The translations under genes and the position numbers were made by a program. 64,000 bases of DNA from Petrolisthes cinctipes. Taxonomy: Eukaryota > Arthropoda > Malacostraca > Decapoda > Porcellanidae. The stretch is taken from NCBI GenBank assembly GCA_033782935.1, contig JAWQEG010000062.1, forward strand, positions 11,054,001-11,118,000, given 5' to 3'. Of this stretch, positions 11,469 to 25,784 are shown piece by piece. Position 1 is the stretch's first letter. Each line of letters opens with the position of its first letter. Below the pieces are notes generated by a model. That model saw only the letters and a list, made by a program, of their open reading frames with translations. It was not told the DNA's origin and made no database searches.

Positions 11469-13712
11469 AATATCGATTTTTTGGGTGTTTTGAGCCTGAA
11501 TTTGAGATATAAACGGGTACAGAAGATGCATGCACATATCGACTTTTTGCACCTAAAATATCGATTTTGAGCATGTTTTGGGTCTGTATCATGAAAACTT
11601 TCTAGCAAGAAGTAGGCATGTATAGATTGCTTCTGGGACTCAAAAATATCGAATTTTCGAGTGTTTTGAACCTGAATTTGGGATATATTGACTTTGGGCA
11701 CCTAAAATATCGATTTACAGCATGTTTTAGGCCTGTATTTTAAAAATAATCTAACACGGAGTATGCATGTACAGATTGCTTTTGGGACCCAAAAATATCG
11801 AATATTCGGGTGTTTTGAGTCTGAATTTGAGATATAAACGGGTACAGAAGATGCATGCACATATCGACTTTTTGCACTTAAAATATCGATTTCGAGCAAG
11901 TTTTGGGTCTGTATCTTGAAAACATTCCAGCAAGGAGTAGGCATGTACAGATCGCTTCTGGGACCCAAAAATATCGAATTTTCTGGTGTTTTGAACCTAA
12001 ATTTGAGATATAAACGGGTACAGAGGATGAATGCACATATCGACTTCGGGCACCTAAAATATCGATTTTGAGCATGTTTTGGGCCTGTATTTTGAAAATA
12101 CTCAAACACGGTGTAGACATGTACAGATCGCTTCTGGGACACAAAAATATCGATTTTTTGGGTGTTTTGAGCCTGAATTTGAGATATAAACGGGTACAGA
12201 AGATGCATGCACATATCGACTTTGGCACCCAAAATATCGATTTTTAGTATGTTTTGTTCGTATAATTTGAAAATATTCTAGCACTGAGTAGGCATGTACA
12301 GATCGCTTCTGGGACACAAAAATATCGAATTTTCGGGTGTTTTGAACCAGAAATTGGGATATAACCGGGTACAAAGGATGAATGCACATATCGACTTTTT
12401 GCACCTAAAATATCGATTTTGAGCATGTTTTGGGTCTGTATCTTGAAAAAATTCTAGCAAGGAGTAGGCATGTACAGATCGCTTCTGGGTCCCAAAATTA
12501 TCGAATTTTCGGGTGTTTTGAACATGAATTTGGGATATAGACGGATACCGAAGATGCATGCACATATCGACTTTTTGCACCTAAAATATCGATTTTGAGC
12601 ATGTTTTGGGCCTGTATTTTAAAAATACTCTAACACGGAGTAGGCATGTACAGATCACTTCGGGGACCCAAAAATATCGAATTTTCGGGTGTTTTGAGCC
12701 TGAATTTGAGATATAAACGGGTACAGAAGATGCATGCACATATCGACTTTTTGCACCTAAAATATCGATTTTGAGCATGTTTTGGGTTTGTATCTTGAAA
12801 ACATTCTAGCAAGAAGTAGGCATGTACAGATTGCTTCTGGGACCCAAAATTATCTAATTTTCGAGTGTTTTGAACCTGAATTTGGGATATAGACGGGTAC
12901 AGAAGATGCATACACATATTGACTTTGGGCAGCTAGAATATCGATTTTCAGCATGTTTTAGGCCTGTATTTTGAAAATACTCTAACACGGAGTATGCATG
13001 TACACATTGCTTTTGGGACCTAAAAATATCGAATATTCGGGTGTTTTGAGTCTGAATTTGAGATATAAACGGGTACAGAAGATGCATGCACATATCGACT
13101 TTGGGCACCCAAAATATCAATTTTGAGCATGTTTTGGGCTTGTATTTTTACAATACTCTAACACTGAGTAGACACGTACAGATCGCTTCTGGAACCCAAA
13201 AAATTGAATTTTAGGGTGTTCTGAGCCTGAATTTGAGATATGAACGGATACAGAAGATGAATGCACATATCGACTTTGGGCACCTAAAATATCGATTTTT
13301 AGCATGTTTTGAGCCTGTATTTTTAAAATACTATAGCACGGTGTAGACATGTACAGATCGCTTCTTTGACACAAAAATATCGATTTTTTGGGTGTTTTGA
13401 GCCTGAATTTGAGATATAAACGGGTACAGAAGATGCATGCACATATCGACTTTGGCACCCAAAATATCGATTTTTAGTATGTTTTGGGCGTATAATTTGA
13501 AAATATTCTAGCACTGAGTAGGCATGTACAGATCGCTTCTGGGACCCAAAAAGATCGAATTTTCGGGGGTTTTGAGCCAGAATTTGGGATATAACCGGGT
13601 ACAGAGGATGCATGCACATATCGACTTTTTGCGCCTAAAATATCGATTTTAAGCATGTTTTGGGTCTGTATCTTGAAAACATTCTAGGAAGGTGTAGGCA
13701 TGTACAGGTCGC
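11469..13712 (+). repeat. Composite ~2.4-kb tandem duplication, copy 2
   Basis: Partner of 8,590-11,010. Where copy 1 ends in the truncated unit (ACAGGTCGC then AGATATTT), this copy continues normally (ACAGGTCGCATCTGGG). The truncation therefore arose in copy 1 after, or at the moment of, the duplication. Confidence 0.75.
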
Positions 13713-15559
13713 ATCTGGGACCCAAAAATACCGAATTTTCTGGTGTTTTGAACCTGAATTTGGGATATAGACGGGTACAGAAGATGCATTCACATATTGA
13801 CTTTGGGCACCTAAAATATAGATTTTCGGCATGTTTTGGTCCTGTTTTTTGAAAATACATTAACACGGAGTAGGCATGTACAGATCGCTTCTGGGACACA
13901 AAAATATCGATTTTTAGGGTGTTTTGAGTCTGTATTTGAGATATAGACGGGTACAGAAGATGCATGCACATATCGACTTTGGGCACCCAAAATATCGATT
14001 TTGAGCATGTTTTGAGCCTGTATTTTTAAAATACTCAAACACGGTGTAGACATGTACAGATCGCTTCTGGGACACAAAAATATCGATTTTTTGGGTGTTT
14101 TGAGCCAGAAATTGGGATATAACCGGGTACAGAGGATACATGCACATATCGACTTTTTGCACCTAAAATATCGATTTTGAGCATGTTTTGGGTCTGTATC
14201 TTGAAAACATTCTAGCAAGGAGTAGGCATGTACAGATCGCTTCTGGGTCCCAAAATTATCGAATTTTCGGGTGTTTTGAACCTGAATTTGGGATATAGAC
14301 GGATACCGAAGATACATGCACATATCGACTTTTTGCACCTAAAATATCGATTTTGAGCATGTTTTGGGTCTGTATCTTGAAAACATTCTAGCAAGAAGTA
14401 GGCATGTACAGATTGCTTCTAGGACCCAAAAATATCGAATTTTCGAGTGTTTTGAACCAGAATTTGGGATATAGACGGGTACAGAAGATGCATACACATA
14501 TTGACTTTGGGCAGCTAAAATATCGATTTTCTGCATGTTTTAGGCTTGTATTTTAAAAATACTCTAACACGGAGTATGCATGTACACATTGCTTTTTGGA
14601 CCCAAAAATATCGAATATTCGGGTGTTTTGAGTCTGAATTTGAGATATAAACGGGTACAGAAGATGCATGCACATATCGACTTTGGGCACCCAAAATATC
14701 GATTTTGAGCATGTTTTGGGCCTGAATTTTTAAAATACTCTAACACTGAATAGACACGTACAGATCCCTTCTAGGACCCAAAAATATCGAATTTTCGAGT
14801 GTTCTGAGCCTGAATTTGAGATATGAAAGGGTACAGAAGATGCATGCACATATCGACTTTGGGCACCTAAAATATCGATTTTGAGCATGTTTTGGGCCTG
14901 TATTTTGAAAATACTATAACACAGTGTAGACATGTACAGATCGCTTCTGGGACACAAAAATATCGAATTTTCGGAGTTTTAAGCCTGAATTTGAGATATA
15001 AACGAGTACAGAAGATGCATGCACATATCGACTTTTTGCACCTAAAATATCGATTTTGAGCATGTTTTAGGTCTGTATCTTGAAAACTTTCTAGCAAGAA
15101 GTAGGCATGTACAGATTGCTTCTGGGACCCAAAAATATCGAATTTTCGAGTGTTTTGAACCTGAATTTGGGATATAGACGGGTACAGAAGATGCATACAC
15201 ATATTGACTTTGGGCAGCTAAAATATCGATTTTCTGCATGTTTTAGGCCTGTATTTTGAAATTACTCTAACACGGAGTAGACACGTACAGATCGCTATTT
15301 GGGACCCAAATAAATCGAACTTTCGGGTGTTCTGAGCCTGAATTTGAGATATGAACGGGTACAGAAGATGCATGCACATATTGACTTAGGGCACTTAAAA
15401 TATAGATTTTCAGCATGTTTTGGGCCTGTATTTTGAAAATACATTAACACGGAGTAGGCATGTACAGGTCGCTTCTGGGACCCAAAAATATCGACTTTTT
15501 GGGTGTTTTGAGCCTGAATTTGAGATATAAACGGGTACAGTAGATGCATGCACATATCG
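13713..15559 (+). repeat. Domain I monomers outside the long local duplications
   Basis: About ten regular monomers of classes a to g. A few short matches to other parts exist (14,867-15,202 resembles 35,272-35,622). A two-base gain (CGCTATTTGGGACC) is seen near 15,294. Part of the stretch near 15,240-15,330 resembles 25,620-25,700, one monomer out of register with the duplication to its right. I see nothing other than satellite here. Confidence 0.7.
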
Positions 15560-17340
15560 ACTTTGGGCACCTAAAATATCGATTTTGAGTATGTTTTGGG
15601 CCTGTATTTTGAAAATACTCTAACACGGAGTATACATGTACAGATCGCTTCTGGGACACAAAAATATCGATTTTTTGGGTGTTTTGAGCCTGAATTTGAG
15701 ATATAAACGGGTACAGAAGATGCATGCACATATCGACTTTTCACAACTTAAATATCGATTTATAGCATGTTTTAAGCCTGTATTTTAAAAACATTCTCGC
15801 ACTGAGTAGGCATGTGCAGATCGCTTAAGGAACCCAAAAATATCGAATTTTCGGAGTTTTGAGCCTGAATTTGAGATATAAACGGGTACAGAAGATGCAT
15901 GCACATATCGACCTTGGGCACCCAAAATATCGATTTTGAGCATGTTTTATGCCTGTATTTTTAAAATACTCTAACACTGAGTAGACACGTACAGATCGCT
16001 TCTGGATCCCAAATAAATCGAATTTTCGGGTGTTCTGAGCCTGAATTTGAGATATGAACGGGTACAGAAGATGCATGCACATATCGACTTTGGGCACCTA
16101 AAATATCGATTTTGAGCATGTTTTGGGCTTGTATTTTAAAAATACTATAACACGGTATAGACATGTACAGATAGCTTCTGGGACACAAAAATATCGATTT
16201 TTTGGGTTTTTTGAGTCTGAATTTGAGATATAAACGGGTACAGAAGATGCATGCACATATCGACTTTTTGCACATAAAATATCGATTTTGAGCATGTTTT
16301 GGTTCTGTATCATGAAAACTTTCTAGCAAGAAGAAGGCATGTACAGATTGCTTCTGAGACTCAAAAATATCGAATTTTCGAGTGTTTTGATCCTGAATTT
16401 GGGATATAGACGGGTACAGAAGATGCATACACATATTGACTTTGGGCAGCTAAAATATCGATTTACAGCATGTTTTAGGCCTGTATTTTAAAAATACTCT
16501 AACACGGAGTATGCATGTACAGATGGCTTTTGGGACCCAAAAATATCGAATATTCGGGTGTTTTGAGTCTGAATTTGAGATATGAACGGGTACAGAAGAT
16601 GCATGCACATATCGACTTTTAGCACTTAAAATATCGATTTTGAGCAAGTTTTGGGTCTGTATATTGAAAACATTCTAGCAAGGAGTAGGCATGTACAGAT
16701 CGCTTCTGGGACCCAAAAATATCGAATTTTCTGGTGTTTTGAACCTGAATTTGGGATATAGACGGGTACAGAAGATGAATACACATATTGACTTTGGGCA
16801 GCTAAAATATCGATTTACAGCATGTTTTAGGCCTGTATTTTAAAAATACTCTAACACGGAGTATGCATGTACAGATGGCTTTTGGGACCCAAAAATATCG
16901 AATATTCGGGTGTTCTGAGTCTGAATTTGAGATATAAACGGGTACAGAAGATGCATGCACATATCGACTTTGGGCACCCAAAATATCGATTTTAAGCATG
17001 TTTTGAGCCTGTATTTTTAAAATACTCTAACACGGAGTAGACACGTACAGATCGCTTCTGGGACCCAAATAAATCGAATTTTCGGTTGTTCTGAGCCTGA
17101 TTTTGAGATATGAACGGGAACAAAAGATGCATGCACATATCGACTTCGGACACCTAAAATATCGATTTTGAGCATGTTTTTGGCCTGTATTTTGAAAATA
17201 CTCAAACACGGTGTAGACATGTACAGATCCCTTCTGGGACACAAAAATATCGATTTTTTGGGTGTTTTGAGCCTGAATTTGAGATATAAACGGGTACAGA
17301 AGATGCATGCACATATCGACTTTGGAACCCAAAATATCGA
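15560..17340 (+). repeat. Long-range duplication block (offset 10,201 bp), copy 1
   Basis: About 1.78 kb, near-identical in order to 25,761-27,541, 58 monomers away. Shared markers are ATTCTCGCACTGAG, GGAACCCAAAAATATCG, GGGTTTTTTGAGTCTG, AAGAAGAAGGCATG and GTATATTGAAAAC. The match stops at 17,340, where this copy goes to a class b monomer while the other goes to class a. Confidence 0.8.
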
Positions 17341-18115
17341 TTTTGAGCATGTTTTGGGTCTGTATCTTGAAAACATTCTAGCAAGAAGTAGGCATGTACA
17401 GATTGCTTCTGGGATCCAAAAATATCGAATTTTTGAGTGTTTTGAACCTGAATTTGGGATATAGACGGGTACAGAAGATGCATACACATATTGACTTTGT
17501 GCAGCTAAAATATCGATTTTCAGCATGTTTTAGGCATGTATTTTTAAAATACTCTAACACAGAGTATGCATGTACACATTGCTTTTGGGACCCAAAAATA
17601 TCGAATATTCCGGGGTTTTTTGAGTCTGAATTTGAGATATAAACGGGTACAGAAGATGCATGCACATATCGACTTTGAGCACCCAAAATATCGATTTTGA
17701 GCATGTTTTGGGCCTGTATTTTTAAAATACTCTAACACTGAGTAGACACGTACAGATCGCTTCTGGAACCCAAATAAATCGAATTTTAGGGTGTTCTGAG
17801 CCTGAATTTGAGATATGAACGGATACAGAAGATGCATGCACATATCGACTTTGGGCACCTAAAATATCGATTTTGAGCATGTTTTGGGCCTGTATTTTTA
17901 CAATACTATAGCACGGTGTAGACATGTACAGATCGCTTCTGGGACACAAAAATTTCGATTTTTTGGGTGTTTTGAGCCTGAATTTGGGATATAAACGGGT
18001 ACAGAAGATGCATGCACATTTCGACTTTTTGCACCTAAATTATCGATTTTGAGCAAGTTTTGGGTCTGTATCTTGAAAACATTCTAGCAAGAAGTAGGCA
18101 TGTACAGATCGCTTC

Positions 18116-20401
18116 TGGGACCCAAAAATATCGAATTTTCGGGTGTTTTGAACCTGAATTTAGGATATAGACGGGTACAGAAGATGCATACACATATTGA
18201 CTTTGGGCAGCTAAAATATCGATTTACAGCATGTTTTAGGCCTGTATTTTAAAAATTCTCTAACACGGAGTATGCATGTACAGATGGCTTTTGGGACCCA
18301 AAAATATCGAATATTCGGGTGTTTTGAGTCTGAATTTGAGATATAAACGGGTACAGAAGATGCATGCACATATCGACTTTGGGCACCCAAAATATCGATT
18401 TTAAGCATGTTTTGAGCCTGTATTTTTAAAATACTCTAACACGGAGTAGACACGTACAGATCGCTTCTGGGACCCAAAAAAATCGAATTTTCGGTTGTTC
18501 TGAGCCTGATTTTGAGGTATGAACGGGAACAGAAGATGCATGAACATATCGACTTCGGACACCTAAAATATCGATTTTGAGCATGTTTTTGGCCTGTATT
18601 TTGAAAATACTCAAACACGGTGTAGACATGTACAGATCGCTTCTGGGACACAAAAATATCGATTTTTTGGGTGTTTTGAGCCTGAATTTGAGATATAAAC
18701 GGGTACAGAAGATGCATGCACATATCGACTTTGGAACCCAAAATATCGATTTTTGGTATGTTTTGGGCGTTTAATTTGAAAATATTCTAGCACTGAGTAG
18801 GCATGTACAGATCGCTTCTGGGACCCAAAAATATCGAATTTTCGGGTGTTTTGAGCCAGAAATTGGGATATAACCGGGTACAGAGGATGCATGCACATAT
18901 CGACTTTTTGCACCTAAAATATCGATTTTGAGCATGTTTTGGGTCTGTATCTTGAAAAAATTCTAGCAAGGAGTAGGCATGTACAGATCGCTTCTGGGAT
19001 CCAAAATTATCGAATTTTCGGGTGTTTTGAACCTGAATTTGGGATATAGACGGATACCGAAAATGCATGCACATATCGACTTTTTGCACCTAAAATATCG
19101 ATTTTGAGCATGTTTTCGGCCTGTATTTTGAAAATACTCTAACACGGAGTAGGCATGTACAGATCGCTTCTGGGACCCAAATATATCGACTTTTCGGGTG
19201 TTTTGAGCCTGAATTTGAGATATAAACGGGTACAGATAATGCATGTACATTTCGACTTTGGGCACCTAAAATATAGATTTTCAGCATGTTTTGGGCCTGT
19301 ATTTTGAAAATACATTAACACGGAGTAGGCATGTACAGATCGCTTCTGGAACCCAAATAAATCGAATTTTAGGATGTTCTGAGCCTGAATTTGAGATATG
19401 AACGGATACAGAAGATGCATGCACATATCGACTTTGGGCACCCAAAATATCGATTTTAAGCATGTTTTTAGCCTGTATTTTTAAAATACTCTAACACGGA
19501 GTAGACACGTACAGATCGCTTCTGGGACCCAAATAAATCGAATTTTCGGTTGTTCTGAGCCTGATTTTGAGATATGAACGGGAACAGAAGATGCATGCAC
19601 ATATCGACTTCGGACACCTAAAATATCGATTTTGAGCATGTTTTTGGCCTGTATTTTGAAAATACTCAAACACGGTGTAGACATGTACAGATCGCTTCTG
19701 GGACACAAAAATATCGATTTTTTGGGTGTTTTGAGCCTGAATTTGAGATATAAACGGGTACAGAAGATGCATGCACATATCGACTTTGGAACCCAAAATA
19801 TCGATTTTTAGTATGTTTTGGGCGTTTCATTTGAAAATATTCTAGCACTGAGTAGGCATGTACAGATCGCTTCTGGGACCCAAAAATATCGAATTTTCGG
19901 GTGTTTTGAGCCAGAAATTGGGATATAACCGGGTACAGAGGATGCATGCACATATCGACTTTTTGCACCTAAAATATCGATTTTGAGCATGTTTTGGGTA
20001 TGTATCTTGAAAAAATTCTAGCAAGGAGTAGGCATGTACAGATCGCTTCTGGGATCCAAAATTATCGAATTTTCGGGTGTTTTGAACCTGAATTTGGGAT
20101 ATAGACGGATACCGAAAATGCATGCACATATCGACTTTTTGCACCTAAAATATCGATTTTGAGCATGTTTTCGGCCTGTATTTTGAAAATACTCTAACAC
20201 GGAGTAGGCATGTACAGATCGCTTCGGGGACCCAAATATATCGACTTTTCGGGTGTTTTGAGCCTGAATTTGAGATATAAACGGGTACAGAAGATGCATA
20301 CACATATTGACTTTGGGCAGCTAAAATATCGATTTACAGCATGTTTTAGGCCTGTATTTTAAAAATACTCTAACACGGAGTATGCATGTACAGATGGCTT
20401 T
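18116..20401 (+). repeat. 13-monomer HOR (2,286 bp), copy 1
   Basis: Begins where this region and the one 2,286 bp downstream become the same (before 18,116 they differ, with CAGATCGCTTC here and CAGATGGCTTT at 20,390s). After the tail of a b monomer, the class order is c, d, e, a, b, f, g, d, e, a, b, f, c'. The d-e-a-b-f set thus occurs twice per unit, 1,055 bp (six monomers) and then 1,231 bp (seven) apart. Private changes include GAGGTATGAAC near 18,514 and TTTTTGGTATG near 18,745. By eye the copies differ at only a handful of sites. Confidence 0.92.
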
Positions 20402-22687
20402 TGGGACCCAAAAATATCGAATTTTCGGGTGTTTTGAACCTGAATTTAGGATATAGACGGGCACAGAAGATGCATACACATATTGACTTTGGGCAGCTAA
20501 AATATCGATTTACAGCATGTTTTAGGCCTGTATTTTAAAAATACTCTAACACGGAGTATGCATGTACAGATGGCTTTTGGGACCCAAAAATATCGAATAT
20601 TCGGGTGTTTTGAGTCTGAATTTGAGATATAAACGGGTACAGAAGATGCATGCACATATCGACTTTGGGCACCCAAAATATCGATTTTAAGCATGTTTTG
20701 AGCCTGTATTTTTAAAATACTCTAACACGGAGTAGACACGTACAGATCGCTTCTGGGACCCAAAAAAATCGAATTTTCGGTTGTTCTGAGCCTGATTTTG
20801 AGATATGAACGGGAACAGAAGATGCATGAACATATCGACTTCGGACACCTAAAATATCGATTTTGAGCATGTTTTTGGCCTGTATTTTGAAAATACTCAA
20901 ACACGGTGTAGACATGTACAGATCGCTTCTGGGACACAAAAATATCGATTTTTTGGGTGTTTTGAGCCTGAATTTGAGATATAAACGGGTACAGAAGATG
21001 CATGCACATATCGACTTTGGAACCCAAAATATCGATTTTTAGTATGTTTTGGGCGTTTAATTTGAAAATATTCTAGCACTGAGTAGGCATGTACAGATCG
21101 CTTCTGGGACCCAAAAATATCGAATTTTCGGGTGTTTTGAGCCAGAAATTGGGATATAACCGGGTACAGAGGATGCATGCACATATCGACTTTTTGCACC
21201 TAAAATATCGATTTTGAGCATGTTTTGGGTCTGTATCTTGAAAAAATTCTAGCAAGGAGTAGGCATGTACAGATCGCTTCTGGGATCCAAAATTATCGAA
21301 TTTTCGGGTGTTTTGAACCTGAATTTGGGATATAGACGGATACCGAAAATGCATGCACATATCGACTTTTTGCACCTAAAATATCGATTTTGAGCATGTT
21401 TTCGGCCTGTATTTTGAAAATACTCTAACACGGAGTAGGCATGTACAGATCGCTTCTGGGACCCAAATATATCGACTTTTCGGGTGTTTTGAGCCTGAAT
21501 TTGAGATATAAACGGGTACAGATAATGCATGTACATTTCGACTTTGGGCACCTAAAATATAGATTTTCAGCATGTTTTGGGCCTGTATTTTGAAAATACA
21601 TTAACACGGAGTAGGCATGTACAGATCGCTTCTGGAACCCAAATAAATCGAATTTTAGGATGTTCTGAGCCTGAATTTGAGATATGAACGGATACAGAAG
21701 ATGCATGCACATATCGACTTTGGGCACCCAAAATATCGATTTTAAGCATGTTTTTAGCCTGTATTTTTAAAATACTCTAACACGGAGTAGACACGTACAG
21801 ATCGCTTCTGGGACCCAAATAAATCGAATTTTCGGTTGTTCTGAGCCTGATTTTGAGATATGAACGGGAACAGAAGATGCATGCACATATCGACTTCGGA
21901 CACCTAAAATATCGATTTTGAGCATGTTTTTGGCCTGTATTTTGAAAATACTCAAACACGGTGTAGACATGTACAGATCGCTTCTGGGACACAAAAATAT
22001 CGAATTTTTGGGTGTTTTGAGCCTGAATTTGAGATATAAACGGGTACAGAAGATGCATGCACATATCGACTTTGGAACCCAAAATATCGATTTTTAGTAT
22101 GTTTTGGGCGTTTAATTTGAAAATATTCTAGCACTGAGTAGGCATGTACAGATCGCTTCTGGGACCCAAAAATATCGAATTTTCGGGTGTTTTGAGCCAG
22201 AAATTGGGATATAACCGGGTACAGAGGATGCATGCACATATCGACTTTTTGCACCTAAAATATCGATTTTGAGCATGTTTTGGGTATGTATCTTGAAAAA
22301 ATTCTAGCAAGGAGTAGGCATGTACAGATCGCTTCTGGGATCGAAAATTATCGAATTTTCGGGTGTTTTGAACCTGAATTTGGGATATAGACGGATACCG
22401 AAAATGCATGCACATATCGACTTTTTGCACCTAAAATATCGATTTTGAGCATGTTTTCGGCCTGTATTTTGAAAATACTCTAACACGGAGTAGGCATGTA
22501 CAGATCGCTTCGGGGACCCAAATATATCGACTTTTCGGGTGTTTTGAGCCTGAATTTGAGATATAAACGGGTACAGAAGATGCATACACATATTGACTTT
22601 GGGCAGCTAAAATATCGATTTACAGCATGTTTTAGGCCTGTATTTTAAAAATACTCTAACACGGAGTATGCATGTACAGATGGCTTT
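20402..22687 (+). repeat. 13-monomer HOR (2,286 bp), copy 2
   Basis: Same class order as copy 1. Private changes include CGAATTTTTGGG near 22,003 (CGATTTTTTGGG in the others) and GGGATCGAAAATTATCG near 22,337 (GGGATCCAAAATTATCG in the others). It has GGCGTTTAATTT near 22,108 in its second class a monomer, where copies 1 and 3 both have GGCGTTTCATTT. Confidence 0.92.
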
Positions 22688-24863
22688 TGGGACCCAAAAA
22701 TATCGAATTTTCGGGTGTTTTGAACCTGAATTTAGGATATAGACGGGTACAGAAGATGCATACACATATTGACTTTGGGCAGCTAAAATATCGATTTACA
22801 GCATGTTTTAGGCCTGTATTTTAAAAATACTCTAACACGGAGTATGCATGTACAGATGGCTTTTGGGACCCAAAAATATCGAATATTCGGGTGTTTTGAG
22901 TCTGAATTTGAGATATAAACGGGTACAGAAGATGCATGCACATATCGACTTTGGGCACCCAAAATATCGATTTTAAGCATGTTTTGAGCCTGTATTTTTA
23001 AAATACTCTAACACGGAGTAGACACGTACAGATCGCTTCTGGGACCCAAAAAAATCGAATTTTCGGTTGTTCTGAGCCTGATTTTGAGATATGAACGGGA
23101 ACAGAAGATGCATGAACATATCGACTTCGGACACCTAAAATATCGATTTTGAGCATGTTTTTGGCCTGTATTTTGAAAATACTCAAACACGGTGTAGACA
23201 TGTACAGATCGCTTCTGGGACACAAAAATATCGATTTTTTGGGTGTTTTGAGCCTGAATTTGAGATATAAACGGGTACAGAAGATGCATGCACATATCGA
23301 CTTTGGAACCCAAAATATCGATTTTTAGTATGTTTTGGGCGTTTAATTTGAAAATATTCTAGCACTGAGTAGGCATGTACAGATCGCTTCTGGGACCCAA
23401 AAATATCGAATTTTCGGGTGTTTTGAGCCAGAAATTGGGATATAACCGGGTACAGAGGATGCATGCACATATCGACTTTTTGCACCTAAAATATCGATTT
23501 TGAGCATGTTTTGGGTCTGTATCTTGAAAAAATTCTAGCAAGGAGTAGGCATGTACAGATCGCTTCTGGGATCCAAAATTATCGAATTTTCGGGTGTTTT
23601 GAACCTGAATTTGGGATATAGACGGATACCGAAAATGCATGCACATATCGACTTTTTGCACCTAAAATATCGATTTTGAGCATGTTTTCGGCCTGTATTT
23701 TGAAAATACTCTAACACGGAGTAGGCATGTACAGATCGCTTCTGGGACCCAAATATATCGACTTTTCGGGTGTTTTGAGCCTGAATTTGAGATATAAACG
23801 GGTACAGATAATGCATGTACATTTCGACTTTGGGCACCTAAAATATAGATTTTCAGCATGTTTTGGGCCTGTATTTTGAAAATACATTAACACGGAGTAG
23901 GCATGTACAGATCGCTTCTGGAACCCAAATAAATCGAATTTTAGGATGTTCTGAGCCTGAATTTGAGATATGAACGGATACAGAAGATGCATGCACATAT
24001 CGACTTTGGGCACCCAAAATATCGATTTTAAGCATGTTTTTAGCCTGTATTTTTAAAATACTCTAACACGGAGTAGACACGTACAGATCGCTTCTGGGAC
24101 CCAAATAAATCGAATTTTCGGTTGTTCTGAGCCTGATTTTGAGATATGAACGGGAACAGAAGATGCATGCACATATCGACTTCGGACACCTAAAATATCG
24201 ATTTTGAGCATGTTTTTGGCCTGTATTTTGAAAATACTCAAACACGGTGTAGACATGTACAGATCGCTTCTGGGACACAAAAATATCGATTTTTTGGGTG
24301 TTTTGAGCCTGAATTTGAGATATAAACGGGTACAGAAGATGCATGCACATATCGACTTTGGAACCCAAAATATCGATTTTTAGTATGTTTTGGGCGTTTC
24401 ATTTGAAAATATTCTAGCACTGAGTAGGCATGTACAGATCGCTTCTGGGACCCAAAAATATCGAATTTTCGGGTGTTTTGAGCCAGAAATTGGGATATAA
24501 CCGGGTACAGAGGATGCATGCACATATCGACTTTTTGCACCTAAAATATCGATTTTGAGCATGTTTTGGGTATGTATCTTGAAAAAATTCTAGCAAGGAG
24601 TAGGCATGTACAGATCGCTTCTGGGATCCAAAATTATCGAATTTTCGGGTGTTTTGAACCTGAATTTGGGATATAGACGGATACCGAAAATGCATGCACA
24701 TATCGACTTTTTGCACCTAAAATATCGATTTTGAGCATGTTTTCGGCCTGTATTTTGAAAATACTCTAACACGGAGTAGGCATGTACAGATCGCTTCGGG
24801 GACCCAAATATATCGACTTTTCGGGTGTTTTGAGCCTGAATTTGAGATATAAACGGGTACAGA
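22688..24863 (+). repeat. 13-monomer HOR (2,286 bp), copy 3, incomplete
   Basis: Matches copies 1 and 2 up to 24,863 (ACGGGTACAGA); the next base is T (AGATAATGCATG) where copies 1 and 2 have A at the equivalent place. From there the sequence follows the class g version found earlier in the unit (as at 19,240s). The array therefore leaves the 13-mer by a switch of register between the two related halves of the unit. Total array length is 6,748 bp, 2.95 units. Confidence 0.9.
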
Positions 24864-24959
24864 TAATGCATGCACATTTCGACTTTGGGCACCTAAAATA
24901 TAGATTTTCAGCATGTTTTGGGCCTGTATTTTGAAAATACATTAACACGGAGTAGGCAT

Positions 24960-25610
24960 GTACAGATCGCTTCTGGAACCCAAATAAATCGAATTTTAGG
25001 GTGTTCTGAGCCTGAATTTGAGATATGAACGGATACAGAAGATGAATGCACATATCGACTTTGGGCACCTAAAATATCGATTTTGAGCATGTTTTGGGCC
25101 TGTATTTTGAAAATACTATAGCACGGTGTAGACATGTACAGATCGCTTCTGGGACACAAAAATATCGATTTTTTGGGTGTTTTGAGCCTGAATTTGAGAT
25201 ATAAACGGGTACAGAAGATGCATACACATATCGACTTTGGCACCCAAAATATCGATTTTTAGTATGTTTTGGTCGTATAATTTGAAAATACTCTAACACG
25301 GAGTAGGCATGTACAGATCGCTTCTGGGACCCAAAAAGATCGAATTTTCGGGGGTTTTGAGCCTGAATTTGAGATATAAACGGGTACAGAAGATGCATGC
25401 ACATTTCGACTTTTTGCACCTAAAATATCGATTTTGAGCATTTTTTGGGTCTGTATCTTGAAAACATTCTAGCAAGAAGTAGGCATGTACAGATTGCTTC
25501 TGGGATCCAAAAATATCGAATTTTCGAGTGTTTTGAACCTGAATTTGGGATATAGACGGGTACAGAAGATGCATACACATATTGACTTTGGGCAGCTAAA
25601 ATATCGATTT
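24960..25610 (+). repeat. Duplication (offset 4,220 bp), copy 1
   Basis: About 650 bp matched at 29,180-29,830, 24 monomers less 4 bp away. Shared markers include ACTATAGCACGGTGTAG and the a/f hybrid GTATAATTTGAAAATACTC joined to ACACGGAGTAGG. The partner differs by single bases such as AAATCAAATTTTAGGG. Confidence 0.65.
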
Positions 25611-25784
25611 TCTGCATGTTTTAGGCCTGTATTTTGAAATTACTCTAACACGGAGTAGACACGTACAGATCGCTTTTGGGACCCAAATAAATCGAACTTT
25701 CGGGTGTTCTGAGCCTGAATTTGAGATATGAACGGGTACAGAAGATGCATGCACATATCGAATTTGGGCACCTAAAATATCGAT

